Assembly (NCBI GenBank): GCA_024639035.1
Contig: JAHEJE010000220.1
Span: 1 to 5,032 of the forward strand
Direction: 5' to 3'
From: Alphaproteobacteria bacterium
GTDB taxonomy: Bacteria > Pseudomonadota > Alphaproteobacteria > Rhizobiales > Aestuariivirgaceae
Length of the DNA: 5,032 nucleotides
Shown here: positions 1 through 5,032 of the stretch, one piece after another
How the letters are laid out: each line of letters starts with the position of its first letter
How positions within the stretch are numbered: the stretch's first letter is position 1
Made by a program: the position numbers and the translations under genes
The notes under the pieces: generated by a model
What the model was told of the DNA's origin: nothing
What the model saw: the letters and a program-made list of their open reading frames with translations, nothing else
Databases searched by the model: none

Positions 1-852
1 ACCTACATTTTCGCTGGCTTCATGCGCGAGCAGGTCTGCACCTACATGTGCCCATGGCCGCGCATTCAGGCTGCCATGCTCGATGAGCATTCCCTTGTCG
101 TGACATACAACGACTGGCGCGGCGAGCCCCGTGGTGGCCACAAGGCGCGCAAGAAAGCCGATGCAGTTCCAGCCGGAGACTGCATCGATTGCAACCTGTG
201 TGTGGCGGTATGCCCGCAGGGTATCGACATCCGCGACGGCCAGCAGGTCGAGTGCATCACCTGCGCGCTGTGTATCGATGCCTGCGATGGCGTGATGGAC
301 AAGATCGGCAAACCGCGTGGTCTGATCTCCTATGCCACGCTCAACGACTATGCCTCCAATATCAAGGGCGTTGAAGCGCCGACCCATTGGCGCTCGTTCA
401 TCCGTCCGCGCACCTTCATCTATGTTGCCGTGTGGGGAATGATCGGCCTTGCCATGGCCTATTCGCTGGCGGTGCGCGACAGGTCCGACATCTCGGTCCT
501 GCACGACCGCAACCCGCAGTACGTCAAGCTGTCCGATGGCTCGATCCGCAACGGCTACACCGTGAAGATCGCCAACATGCGCGCCGAGCCGCGCCAATTC
601 ACACTCAGTCTGTCCGGCCTCAACGGCGCCTTGATGACCATTGCCGGTTCCGATGCCGAACCAACTGACAGGCTGGTGCTCGACGTCGAACCGGACAAGG
701 TCCACTCTATCAAGGTTTACGTGCGTGTCGCCCCCGATGAGCTCAAGTCCAATCACAGCGACATCAGCTTCACCATTGTTGAAGGCAACGACGGTGAAAC
801 ATCCGGCTACACCAGTTCGTTTGCAGCACCCGACGGGAGCGGCGATCAATGA
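1..852 (+). CDS. ccoG: CcoG/FixG, cbb3 oxidase assembly iron-sulfur protein (5' partial)
   Basis: Only the C-terminal 283 residues are present. The frame is open from base 1, so the start lies upstream; family members run to roughly 470-520 residues. Visible in order, numbering from the first codon: the conserved CTYMCPWPRIQ segment (13-23); two 4Fe-4S ferredoxin motifs, CIDCNLCVAVCP (61-72) and CITCALCIDAC (85-95); a transmembrane helix (about 139-157); and a C-terminal Ig-like FixG domain beginning near RNPQYVKLSDGSIRNGY. The second cluster has D rather than P after its last cysteine, which I recall as normal for this family. CcoG is an inner-membrane protein reported to reduce Cu(II) to Cu(I), supplying copper for the CuB centre of cbb3 oxidase. 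The stop overlaps the ccoH start by 4 bases (ATGA), so the two are probably translationally coupled. Identification is firm; the copper-reductase role rests on family knowledge. Confidence 0.96.
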   Translation, partial: TYIFAGFMREQVCTYMCPWPRIQAAMLDEHSLVVTYNDWRGEPRGGHKARKKADAVPAGDCIDCNLCVAVCPQGIDIRDGQQVECITCALCIDACDGVMDKIGKPRGLISYATLNDYASNIKGVEAPTHWRSFIRPRTFIYVAVWGMIGLAMAYSLAVRDRSDISVLHDRNPQYVKLSDGSIRNGYTVKIANMRAEPRQFTLSLSGLNGALMTIAGSDAEPTDRLVLDVEPDKVHSIKVYVRVAPDELKSNHSDISFTIVEGNDGETSGYTSSFAAPDGSGDQ

Positions 853-1343
853 CCCTCCGCCCGGCAAGCGCGCAACGCCAGTTCACCGGCCGCCACATGC
901 TGTTCCTCATGCTGGCATTCTTCGGCGTTATCATTGCCGTCAATCTGCTCATGGCAATCGTCGCCACCGGCAGTTGGACCGGACTTGTCGTCCCCAACAG
1001 CTACGTCGCCAGTCAGCAATACAATGCCAAACTGCAGGCCGCACGCGAGCAGGCAGCGCTTGGCTGGACAAGTCGCCTGCAGCATAGCCAGGGCAAACTG
1101 GCGATCGTCATCGCCGATGCCGCCGGCGCACCCCTCACGCATTTGACCGTCGTGGCGGATATCTCCGTTCCGGCTCACGAGCATAGCAATCAGCAGATAA
1201 CCCTGCGGCCGACCGTCGCCGACGGCTACGTTTCAACTGTCGACCTCGTGCCCGGACAATGGCAGGCCGATGTCCTGGCAACATCGCCGGCCGGCGAGAC
1301 CTACCGCCAGGTGTTTCGCTTCATCGTCAAGCCGGAGGGCTGA
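849..1343 (+). CDS. ccoH: CcoH/FixH, cbb3 oxidase assembly/stability protein
   Basis: This 164-residue protein has a short cytoplasmic N-terminus, one transmembrane helix (about residues 17-39, LFLMLAFFGVIIAVNLLMAI) and a periplasmic domain. Just after the helix is the FixH signature NSYVASQQYN (50-59), followed by a charged stretch ending in LGW (71-73). Family knowledge: CcoH binds assembly intermediates of cbb3 oxidase and is needed for stable assembly; it is not an enzyme. The ATG at 849 is supported by GGAG at 836-839, 9 bases upstream, and by the ATGA overlap with ccoG. It lies between ccoG and ccoI in the standard fixGHIS order and ends 3 bases before ccoI. Length and motifs are typical, and nothing suggests truncation. 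Confidence 0.95.
   Translation: MTLRPASAQRQFTGRHMLFLMLAFFGVIIAVNLLMAIVATGSWTGLVVPNSYVASQQYNAKLQAAREQAALGWTSRLQHSQGKLAIVIADAAGAPLTHLTVVADISVPAHEHSNQQITLRPTVADGYVSTVDLVPGQWQADVLATSPAGETYRQVFRFIVKPEG
1334..1338 (+). promoter_or_regulatory. Ribosome binding site supporting the TTG start of ccoI
   Basis: GGAGG lies inside the last codons of ccoH, 8 bases before TTG at 1347. No in-frame ATG is available near this position, so this strong Shine-Dalgarno sequence decides the start. It keeps the full N-terminal segment ahead of the CxxC metal-binding motif. Confidence 0.7.
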
Positions 1344-1346
1344 GCC

Positions 1347-3584
1347 TTGGCCGCGGCCCGTGAAATCGCCGAACTTGCGTCAGCCGTCGAACCGCCGGCA
1401 AACGACTACTCAGCCTGGGTCAGCCGCAATCCGGACGGCAGCGCCCATATCGACCTGCTGGTGCCGGGCATTCATTGCGCCGGCTGCATCTCGCGCATCG
1501 AAAAGCATCTCAACGCCCATCCCGGCGTTCGGACCGCCCGGGTCAACCTGACCACCAAACGCCTGGCCCTCGACTGGGATGAGACCACCACGGGGCCGCA
1601 CGACCTGATCGGTGCCGTCGAGCAATTGGGCTTCGATGCCCGGCCGTTCTCGAGCGAAACTGCCGCCAAACAGGCCGGCGCCGGCCGCGAGTTGCTGATA
1701 GCCACCGCAGTTGCCGGCTTTGCCGCCGCCAACGTGATGTTGCTGTCGGTCTCGGTCTGGTCGGGCGCCGATGCCGCCACCCGCGACCTGTTCCACTGGA
1801 TTTCGGCCTTGATCGCACTGCCGGCCATCGCCTTTTCCGCCCGCCCGTTCGTGCGCTCCGCCGCCCGAGCCCTGAGCGCCCGGCAGCTCAACATGGATGT
1901 GCCGATATCGCTGGCCGTGATCCTGGCCGCCGCGCTGTCTCTGCACGAGACCATGACCAGTGGCCCGCATGCCTACTTCGACGCCGCCGTCATGCTGCTG
2001 TTCTTCCTGCTGATCGGCCGCACCCTTGACCACATGATGCGTGCCCGCGCCCATTCCGCGGTGACCCAGCTGCTGTCGCTCAACGCCCGCGGCGCCACCG
2101 TCATCGACTCCGATGGCGCCCGCCGCTTCACCGACATGGCGAACATTCGCCCCGGCATGATCGTCGCCGTGGCCGCCGGCGAACGGGTGCCGGCCGACGG
2201 TTTGGTCGCCGCTGGCACCAGCGATCTCGACCGCTCGATCGTCACCGGCGAGGCAGCGCCGGAACCGATCGCTGCAGGCGCTGCGGTCGAAGCGGGCACC
2301 ATGAACCTGACCGGGCCGGTCGAAATCAGGGTGACGGCGACCGGCGACGACACCTTCCTTGCCGAGGTCGTGCGGCTGATGGAGGCCGCCGAGCAGGGCA
2401 AGGCCCGTTTCGTGCGTCTGGCCGATAGGGCCGCGCGCATCTATGCCCCTCTGGTGCATGTTTTGGCCGCCCTGACCTTTGCTGCATGGCTGGCCGCCGG
2501 CACCGGCTGGCACGCCGCGGCACTCACCGCAATTGCCGTCCTGATCATCACCTGCCCATGCGCCCTCGGGCTTGCGGTTCCAGTGGTCCAGGTGGTCGCA
2601 AGCAGTGTCTTGATGCGGGCCGGCATCATGGTCAAGGATGGCGCAGCGCTGGAGCGCCTGGCAGCCGTCGACACGGTGATTTTCGACAAGACCGGTACCC
2701 TGACCAAGGGCAACCTGACGCTCGACAACCTGCCGCCGGTTTCGACCGAGGCCCTGGCGGTCGCCGCCGGGCTGACGATGCATTCGAGCCACCCCCTGTC
2801 GCGGGCGTTGCACCGGGTCCTGCGCGAACGCGGTATCGTTGCACACCACCTTGACGACATCCGTGAAGTGCCCGGCTTCGGCCTGAGTGCCCGACATGGA
2901 GGCAAGACGGTGCGCATCGGCAGCCGCGAGTGGGTCGGCTTCGAGGCCGGCGACGAACATGCCCAGGCCGAGTTGTGCCTGGCCGTCGAAGGGTCGGCCG
3001 TCAAGGTTTTCACCTTCAACGACGAACTGCGTGACGATGCGGTCGACACCGTGGCCCGGCTCAAGGCGCTCGGGCTTCGCACCGTCATCCTGTCCGGAGA
3101 TCGAGAGCCGGCCGTGCGGCAGACTGCTGAAACCGTCGGCGTCGATCTCTACCGGGCCGGCTGGAAGCCGCAGGACAAGGCCGCCTACATTACATCATTG
3201 GAGAACGCCGGCGAGCGGGTTCTGATGGTCGGAGACGGCATCAACGACGCTCCGGCGCTTGCCGCCGCCCATGCCTCGATGGCTCCGTCGGCAGCATCCG
3301 ACATCGGCCGCACCGCCGCCGGCCTGGTGTTTCTCGGCGATCGCCTGTCCAGCGTTGTCACCGCCTATCGCACCGCCCGCGCCGCCACTCGTCTGGTCAA
3401 GCAGAATTTCGCCATCGCGGCGCTGTACAATCTGATCGCCGTGCCGATTGCCGTCGCCGGCCTCGCCTCGCCGCTGGTCGCGGCCATCGCCATGTCATCT
3501 TCTTCGCTCATCGTGACCGGAAATGCCATGCGCCTGCGCCTGACACCCCTCGGCCGGCCGCCAAAGCCCGGAGCAAAACCATGA
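1347..3584 (+). CDS. ccoI: CcoI/FixI, copper-translocating P1B-type ATPase for cbb3 assembly
   Basis: This complete 745-residue P1B-type ATPase begins with TTG. An N-terminal heavy-metal-associated domain has the copper ligands CAGC (44-47). Membrane helices lead to the actuator motif TGE (300-302), and the ion-channel motif CPC is at 403-405. The phosphorylation site DKTGT starts at D447, the nucleotide-binding HP motif is H482-P483, and the hinge GDGIND is 629-634. The final helices carry ALYN and MSSSSL, typical of copper pumps. Family knowledge: CcoI belongs to the CopA2/FixI type, which moves Cu(I) across the inner membrane for the CuB site of cbb3 oxidase rather than for bulk copper resistance. 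Its place between ccoH and ccoS favours that role over CopA1 detoxification. It overlaps ccoS by 4 bases (ATGA). All catalytic motifs are intact. Confidence 0.96.
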   Translation: MAAAREIAELASAVEPPANDYSAWVSRNPDGSAHIDLLVPGIHCAGCISRIEKHLNAHPGVRTARVNLTTKRLALDWDETTTGPHDLIGAVEQLGFDARPFSSETAAKQAGAGRELLIATAVAGFAAANVMLLSVSVWSGADAATRDLFHWISALIALPAIAFSARPFVRSAARALSARQLNMDVPISLAVILAAALSLHETMTSGPHAYFDAAVMLLFFLLIGRTLDHMMRARAHSAVTQLLSLNARGATVIDSDGARRFTDMANIRPGMIVAVAAGERVPADGLVAAGTSDLDRSIVTGEAAPEPIAAGAAVEAGTMNLTGPVEIRVTATGDDTFLAEVVRLMEAAEQGKARFVRLADRAARIYAPLVHVLAALTFAAWLAAGTGWHAAALTAIAVLIITCPCALGLAVPVVQVVASSVLMRAGIMVKDGAALERLAAVDTVIFDKTGTLTKGNLTLDNLPPVSTEALAVAAGLTMHSSHPLSRALHRVLRERGIVAHHLDDIREVPGFGLSARHGGKTVRIGSREWVGFEAGDEHAQAELCLAVEGSAVKVFTFNDELRDDAVDTVARLKALGLRTVILSGDREPAVRQTAETVGVDLYRAGWKPQDKAAYITSLENAGERVLMVGDGINDAPALAAAHASMAPSAASDIGRTAAGLVFLGDRLSSVVTAYRTARAATRLVKQNFAIAALYNLIAVPIAVAGLASPLVAAIAMSSSSLIVTGNAMRLRLTPLGRPPKPGAKP

Positions 3585-3736
3585 ATGGCCTGATCATACT
3601 CATCCCGGTCGCCCTGTTCCTCGGCGCGGTTGGCCTGGTGGCATTCATCTGGGCCCTGAAATCGGGCCAGTTCGACGATCTCGACGGCGCTGCCGTACGC
3701 ATTCTCGAGGATGATGATGATCAAAAGGACGATTAA
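3581..3736 (+). CDS. ccoS: CcoS/FixS, small membrane protein for cbb3 oxidase maturation
   Basis: This short gene encodes 51 residues beginning MNGLIILIPVALFLGAVGL. One transmembrane helix occupies about residues 4-26 and is followed by WALKSGQFDDLDGAA (24-38), the conserved CcoS motif of aromatic and acidic residues. The tail is strongly acidic (EDDDD, then KDD). The ATG at 3581 overlaps the ccoI stop by 4 bases and has GGAG at 3570-3573, 7 bases upstream. Family knowledge: CcoS is required for insertion of haem b and CuB into the catalytic subunit CcoN; without it an inactive oxidase accumulates. The run of GAT codons for the acidic tail also supplies, in another frame, the ATG start codons of the next gene. 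Confidence 0.94.
   Translation: MNGLIILIPVALFLGAVGLVAFIWALKSGQFDDLDGAAVRILEDDDDQKDD
3707..3710 (+). promoter_or_regulatory. Ribosome binding site for the small cytochrome c gene, inside ccoS
   Basis: GAGG is followed immediately by three consecutive ATG codons at 3711, 3714 and 3717. Spacing is 0, 3 and 6 bases respectively, so the third ATG is the best-placed start. The site lies within the ccoS coding sequence, consistent with coupled translation. Confidence 0.5.
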
Positions 3737-4052
3737 AGCCCTGGCCATACTGGCCTTCTCGGCCGGGCTCGCCGCCGCCGCGGCCGACGAAATCACCGGC
3801 GATATCGGCAAGGGCGCCGCATTCGCCCGGGCCAACTGCGTCCAGTGCCATGCAATATCGGCATCGGACGAAAGCACCCAGAAGGACGCACCGCCATTGC
3901 GCGAGTTATCGGCGCGCTACCCGCTCAATGCCTTGTATGAAGCTTTCGCCGAGGGCATCACGGTCGGCCACCCGGACATGCCCGAGTTCGAACTCGAACC
4001 GGCCCAGATCAACGATCTGCTGTCCTACATTCTCTCCATCGAGGCAAAATAG
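3717..4052 (+). CDS. Small periplasmic class I cytochrome c (monohaem)
   Basis: This gene encodes 111 residues from the third of three in-frame ATGs (113 from 3711). The N-terminus MIKRTIKALAILAFSAGLAA is a Sec signal peptide with likely cleavage in the alanine run near residues 21-23. The single haem-binding motif is CVQCH (41-45). The likely axial methionine is M88 in GHPDMPEFEL, and the C-terminal helix follows (INDLLSYILSIEA), as in class I cytochromes c. The mature part is about 90 residues. The gene begins inside ccoS with a 20-base overlap (26 if started at 3711), so it is the last gene of the cco operon. I infer that it may carry electrons to the oxidase or act in its maturation, but the sequence does not prove either. 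It is not CcoP or CcoO, which are larger membrane-anchored subunits. No gene symbol can be assigned with confidence. Confidence 0.9.
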   Translation: MIKRTIKALAILAFSAGLAAAAADEITGDIGKGAAFARANCVQCHAISASDESTQKDAPPLRELSARYPLNALYEAFAEGITVGHPDMPEFELEPAQINDLLSYILSIEAK

Positions 4053-4547
4053 CTACTGCCCGGCTGCATCCTTGGCAACTGCCGCGAACAGCGCATCCAG
4101 CTCTTTGGCCAACTCGGCGAGTGCGCTGCCGCCTTCATCCATGTACGGGGCAAATACGCTTGACGGCGTCTTGTAGGACAGTGTTGCAGTGCCGTTCGAA
4201 TTCTCGGTGATATAAACCCGGATCGGCGCCTCGATGCCGGCGGCTATACTTGCGTCCAGCATCCTGACGGCAAAATTGGGATGATACAAACCGATGACCA
4301 TGTTGCCCGGGATTGTCATGTTGAGCAGCTTCTTGGCCCCCACCGTCGCCGAAGCCCGCGACACCACGCCCAAACCGTTGTTGCGCGCCGCCTCGCTGAC
4401 CCGGTCGACCAGGCCGACATAGCCATGGCTGGTCGGCATGACCACCCAACCCTCGCGATTGGCGATTTCAGCCCTTGCAGGACCATCGGTTGCCCCCAAC
4501 ACAAACGATGCCAGCGCGACACATATGAACATATAAACAAAGCGCAT
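4053..4547 (-). CDS. Secreted DUF302-family protein
   Basis: This 164-residue protein has an N-terminal signal peptide (about residues 1-26, cleavage after PARA). The DUF302 core spans roughly residues 40-130 and includes GNMVIGLYHPNFAVRMLDAS (81-100), then EAPIRVYITE (106-115) and a segment resembling the family's closing strand (TLSYKTPSSVF). The C-terminus is a helical stretch rich in Ala, Leu and Glu (ALAELAKELDALFAAVAKD). DUF302 has no established biochemical role, so none is assigned; secretion to the periplasm is inferred from the signal peptide. The ATG is supported by AAGGGA at 4554-4559, 6 bases upstream. It is convergent with the cytochrome gene and the two stop codons are adjacent, so it is transcribed separately from the cco operon. 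Confidence 0.88.
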   Translation of the reverse strand: MRFVYMFICVALASFVLGATDGPARAEIANREGWVVMPTSHGYVGLVDRVSEAARNNGLGVVSRASATVGAKKLLNMTIPGNMVIGLYHPNFAVRMLDASIAAGIEAPIRVYITENSNGTATLSYKTPSSVFAPYMDEGGSALAELAKELDALFAAVAKDAAGQ

Positions 4548-4548
4548 T

Positions 4549-4664
4549 GCCGTTCCCTTGTTACCTAGCAGTACAAACCCGCGCGCCCACCGATCCAGTC
4601 ACTACACACTATGGACTGATCATGGCAAAGCTGTGAACGCCTGAAAGAGTTCAACGGGAACGGC
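4549..4664 (-). repeat. 9-bp inverted repeat covering the DUF302 ribosome binding site
   Basis: GCCGTTCCC at 4549-4557 and its exact reverse complement GGGAACGGC at 4656-4664 are separated by 98 bases. The copy nearer the gene overlaps the Shine-Dalgarno sequence (4554-4559). A minus-strand transcript beginning upstream of 4664 could pair the two arms and hide the ribosome binding site. Pairing does not extend past 9 bp on either side, so chance is possible. Confidence 0.35.
4601..4628 (-). promoter_or_regulatory. Weak candidate promoter for the DUF302 gene
   Basis: On the minus strand, TTGCCA (plus-strand 4623-4628; 5 of 6 matches to the -35 consensus) is followed after 16 bases by TGTAGT (4601-4606; 4 of 6 matches to the -10 consensus). 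It is correctly oriented and sits upstream of the gene. In GC-rich alphaproteobacteria such matches are weak evidence. I saw no TTGAT-N4-ATCAA (FNR/FixK) site in this region. Confidence 0.22.
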
Positions 4665-4690
4665 TAGCGCATTTTTTGGAGGTGTTGCGA

Positions 4691-4748
4691 TGGTGCCCCT
4701 GGCCGGACTCGAACCAGCACGCCCTTGCGGGCAACAGATTTTGAGTCT
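4691..4748 (-). pseudogene. tRNA-Leu(CAA) 3' half, 5' half missing
   Basis: Read on the minus strand, this segment gives the following parts. The anticodon loop CTCAAAA (4739-4745) has anticodon CAA at 4741-4743. A long variable arm GCCC-GCAA-GGGC marks a class II tRNA. The T arm is GCTGG-TTCGAGT-CCGGC (4702-4718). The 3' acceptor strand CAGGGGC (4695-4701) is followed by ACCA, whose final CCA is encoded in the DNA (4691-4693). An intact gene needs a 5' acceptor strand GCCCCTG and a D arm about 35 bases beyond the anticodon. Neither is present, and no CAGGGGC occurs on the plus strand to the right in this window. The anticodon stem keeps only three pairs (AGA/TCT) before pairing fails. It is therefore a fragment, best explained as the displaced 3' half left by an element integrated in the tRNA gene. 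Confidence 0.85.
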
Positions 4749-4750
4749 TA
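4736..4750. other. Inferred attachment-site junction in the tRNA-Leu anticodon stem-loop
   Basis: tRNA similarity runs without a break from the CCA end through the anticodon loop and stops in the 5' strand of the anticodon stem. Anticodon stem-loops are a known crossover region for tyrosine integrases that use tRNA genes. The abrupt change of GC content at this point supports a junction. The exact crossover bases cannot be fixed without the other end of the element or an empty site. Confidence 0.55.
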
Positions 4751-4808
4751 CGCCATTAAACCAAAAAATTGTTTGAAATTATATATTTACCATCATCACA
4801 TTCAATAT

Positions 4809-4826
4809 TAGTCGCGCTATAGTCGC
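4809..4826 (+). repeat. Short direct repeat TAGTCGC, 11-base period
   Basis: TAGTCGC occurs at 4809-4815 and again at 4820-4826, about one helical turn apart and 60-80 bases inside the tRNA junction. The distance suits integrase arm-binding sites, but with only two 7-base copies the case is weak. Confidence 0.3.
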
Positions 4827-4868
4827 AAAATTTCACGCTTCAGCAACTCAACCAAGCTGAACTGCTTC

Positions 4869-4886
4869 CGGCATTATTCTATGCCG
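4869..4886. repeat. Short inverted repeat / hairpin
   Basis: CGGCAT and ATGCCG are separated by TATTCT, giving a 6-bp stem with a 6-base loop. There is no following T-tract, so it does not look like an intrinsic terminator. Confidence 0.35.
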
Positions 4887-4960
4887 TGTTGGCCCCTTCC
4901 TTCTTTATAGAAAAGAGCCTGAATCTTAATCTCTGAATATTGTTCCCTGTATCTTATTTG

Positions 4961-5032
4961 TGTCGGGAAAGCCGACTTCCAGTTGTCGGCTTAGGCGACA
5001 TCTAGATGTCGGGATTCCCGACATCTGAATAT
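4961..5032 (+). repeat. Tandem array of 23-bp palindromic units (three seen, right edge cut)
   Basis: Units begin at 4961, 4984 and 5007, exactly 23 bases apart. Each opens with TGTCGG and contains a 17-bp hyphenated palindrome: TGTCG-GGAAAGC-CGACT, TGTCG-GCTTAGG-CGACA and TGTCG-GGATTCC-CGACA. The 6-base spacers after the palindromes are TCCAGT, TCTAGA and TCTGAA. Larger palindromes arise across units: 4996-5011 is a perfect 16-bp palindrome, and 5004-5026 is an 11-bp inverted repeat around one base. Unit 1's right half pairs with unit 2's left half (AAGCCGAC, 4969-4976, with GTCGGCTT, 4985-4992). A fourth unit would start at 5030, and the three remaining bases (TAT) neither confirm nor exclude it. 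Regular spacing with symmetrical sites suggests binding of a dimeric DNA-binding protein. Confidence 0.75.

Larger units (their letters stand above)
4749..5032. mobile_element. Putative end of an integrated element: AT-rich stretch with no visible gene
   Basis: These 284 bases contain no open reading frame with a credible start. GC is about 41% by hand count, and about 37% from 4751 to 4960, against well over 60% in the cco genes. The stretch begins where tRNA-Leu similarity ends. It carries the direct repeat TAGTCGC at 4809-4815 and 4820-4826, a hairpin CGGCAT-N6-ATGCCG at 4869-4886, and the 23-bp repeat array at the right edge. No integrase gene is inside the window, so calling it a mobile element rests on the tRNA fragment and the composition shift. 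Confidence 0.5.

Noticed and set aside
1410..2960. Long minus-strand open frame opposite ccoI
   Set aside because: It is a shadow frame in GC-rich coding DNA. The plus strand encodes an intact P1B ATPase with all catalytic motifs, and the minus-strand translation is low-complexity with no recognisable domain.
3711..4052. First ATG (3711) as the cytochrome c start
   Set aside because: GAGG abuts it directly, leaving no spacer. The ATG at 3717 has a 6-base spacer and still encodes the complete signal peptide. The choice changes only two residues.
4661..4677. Plus-strand terminator suggested by GGCTAGCGCATTTTTT
   Set aside because: There is a T-run but no proper stem with a loop before it, and no plus-strand gene ends nearby.
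4690..4776. Plus-strand 28-codon reading frame MVPLAGLEPARPCGQQ... with GGAGG upstream
   Set aside because: It is the antisense translation of the tRNA-Leu fragment. LAGLEPARP-type peptides are familiar spurious products of reading tRNA genes on the wrong strand.
4869..4886. Intrinsic terminator
   Set aside because: The stem has only 6 bp and no run of T follows on either strand.
4749..5032. Group I intron interrupting the tRNA-Leu gene
   Set aside because: tRNA introns interrupt the anticodon loop. Here the whole loop is continuous and similarity ends in the 5' anticodon stem. No 5' exon (CAGGGGC on the plus strand) is found to the right within the window.
4961..5032. CRISPR array
   Set aside because: The period is only 23 bases, spacers would be about 6 bases, and the units are degenerate palindromes rather than identical repeats with unique spacers.

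Overview
The window is a high-GC bacterial chromosome segment, well above 60% GC through the coding part. Gene content and order (ccoG-ccoH-ccoI-ccoS, also called fixGHIS) point to an alphaproteobacterium, probably rhizobial-type. That placement is an inference from gene style and was not tested by phylogeny.

Positions 1-4052 are one tightly packed plus-strand operon that builds the cbb3-type cytochrome c oxidase, the high-affinity terminal oxidase for low oxygen. It starts inside ccoG, a 4Fe-4S membrane protein thought to reduce copper. It continues with ccoH, an assembly factor; ccoI, a copper P1B-type ATPase started with TTG; and ccoS, a 51-residue protein needed for cofactor insertion. 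A small secreted monohaem cytochrome c starts inside ccoS. Three junctions overlap, by 4, 4 and 20 bases, and the other gap is 3 bases, so translation is probably coupled. The structural genes ccoNOQP, and any FNR/FixK-controlled promoter, would lie upstream of the window.

A secreted DUF302-family protein is encoded convergently on the minus strand. Its stop codon lies directly against the cytochrome stop codon. A 143-base intergenic region follows.

At 4691-4748 lies the 3' half of a tRNA-Leu(CAA) gene on the minus strand: anticodon loop, variable arm, T arm, acceptor 3' strand and CCA. The 5' half is missing. Exactly where tRNA similarity stops, composition falls to about 41% GC (hand count) and no gene is visible to the window end. 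This is the expected appearance of the tRNA fragment left when an integrative element inserts into a tRNA gene. The element would extend rightward beyond the window.

The last 72 bases hold three tandem 23-bp units, each a hyphenated palindrome TGTCG-N7-CGACA or close to it. They look like a protein-binding array of the putative element and are the least explained signal here.
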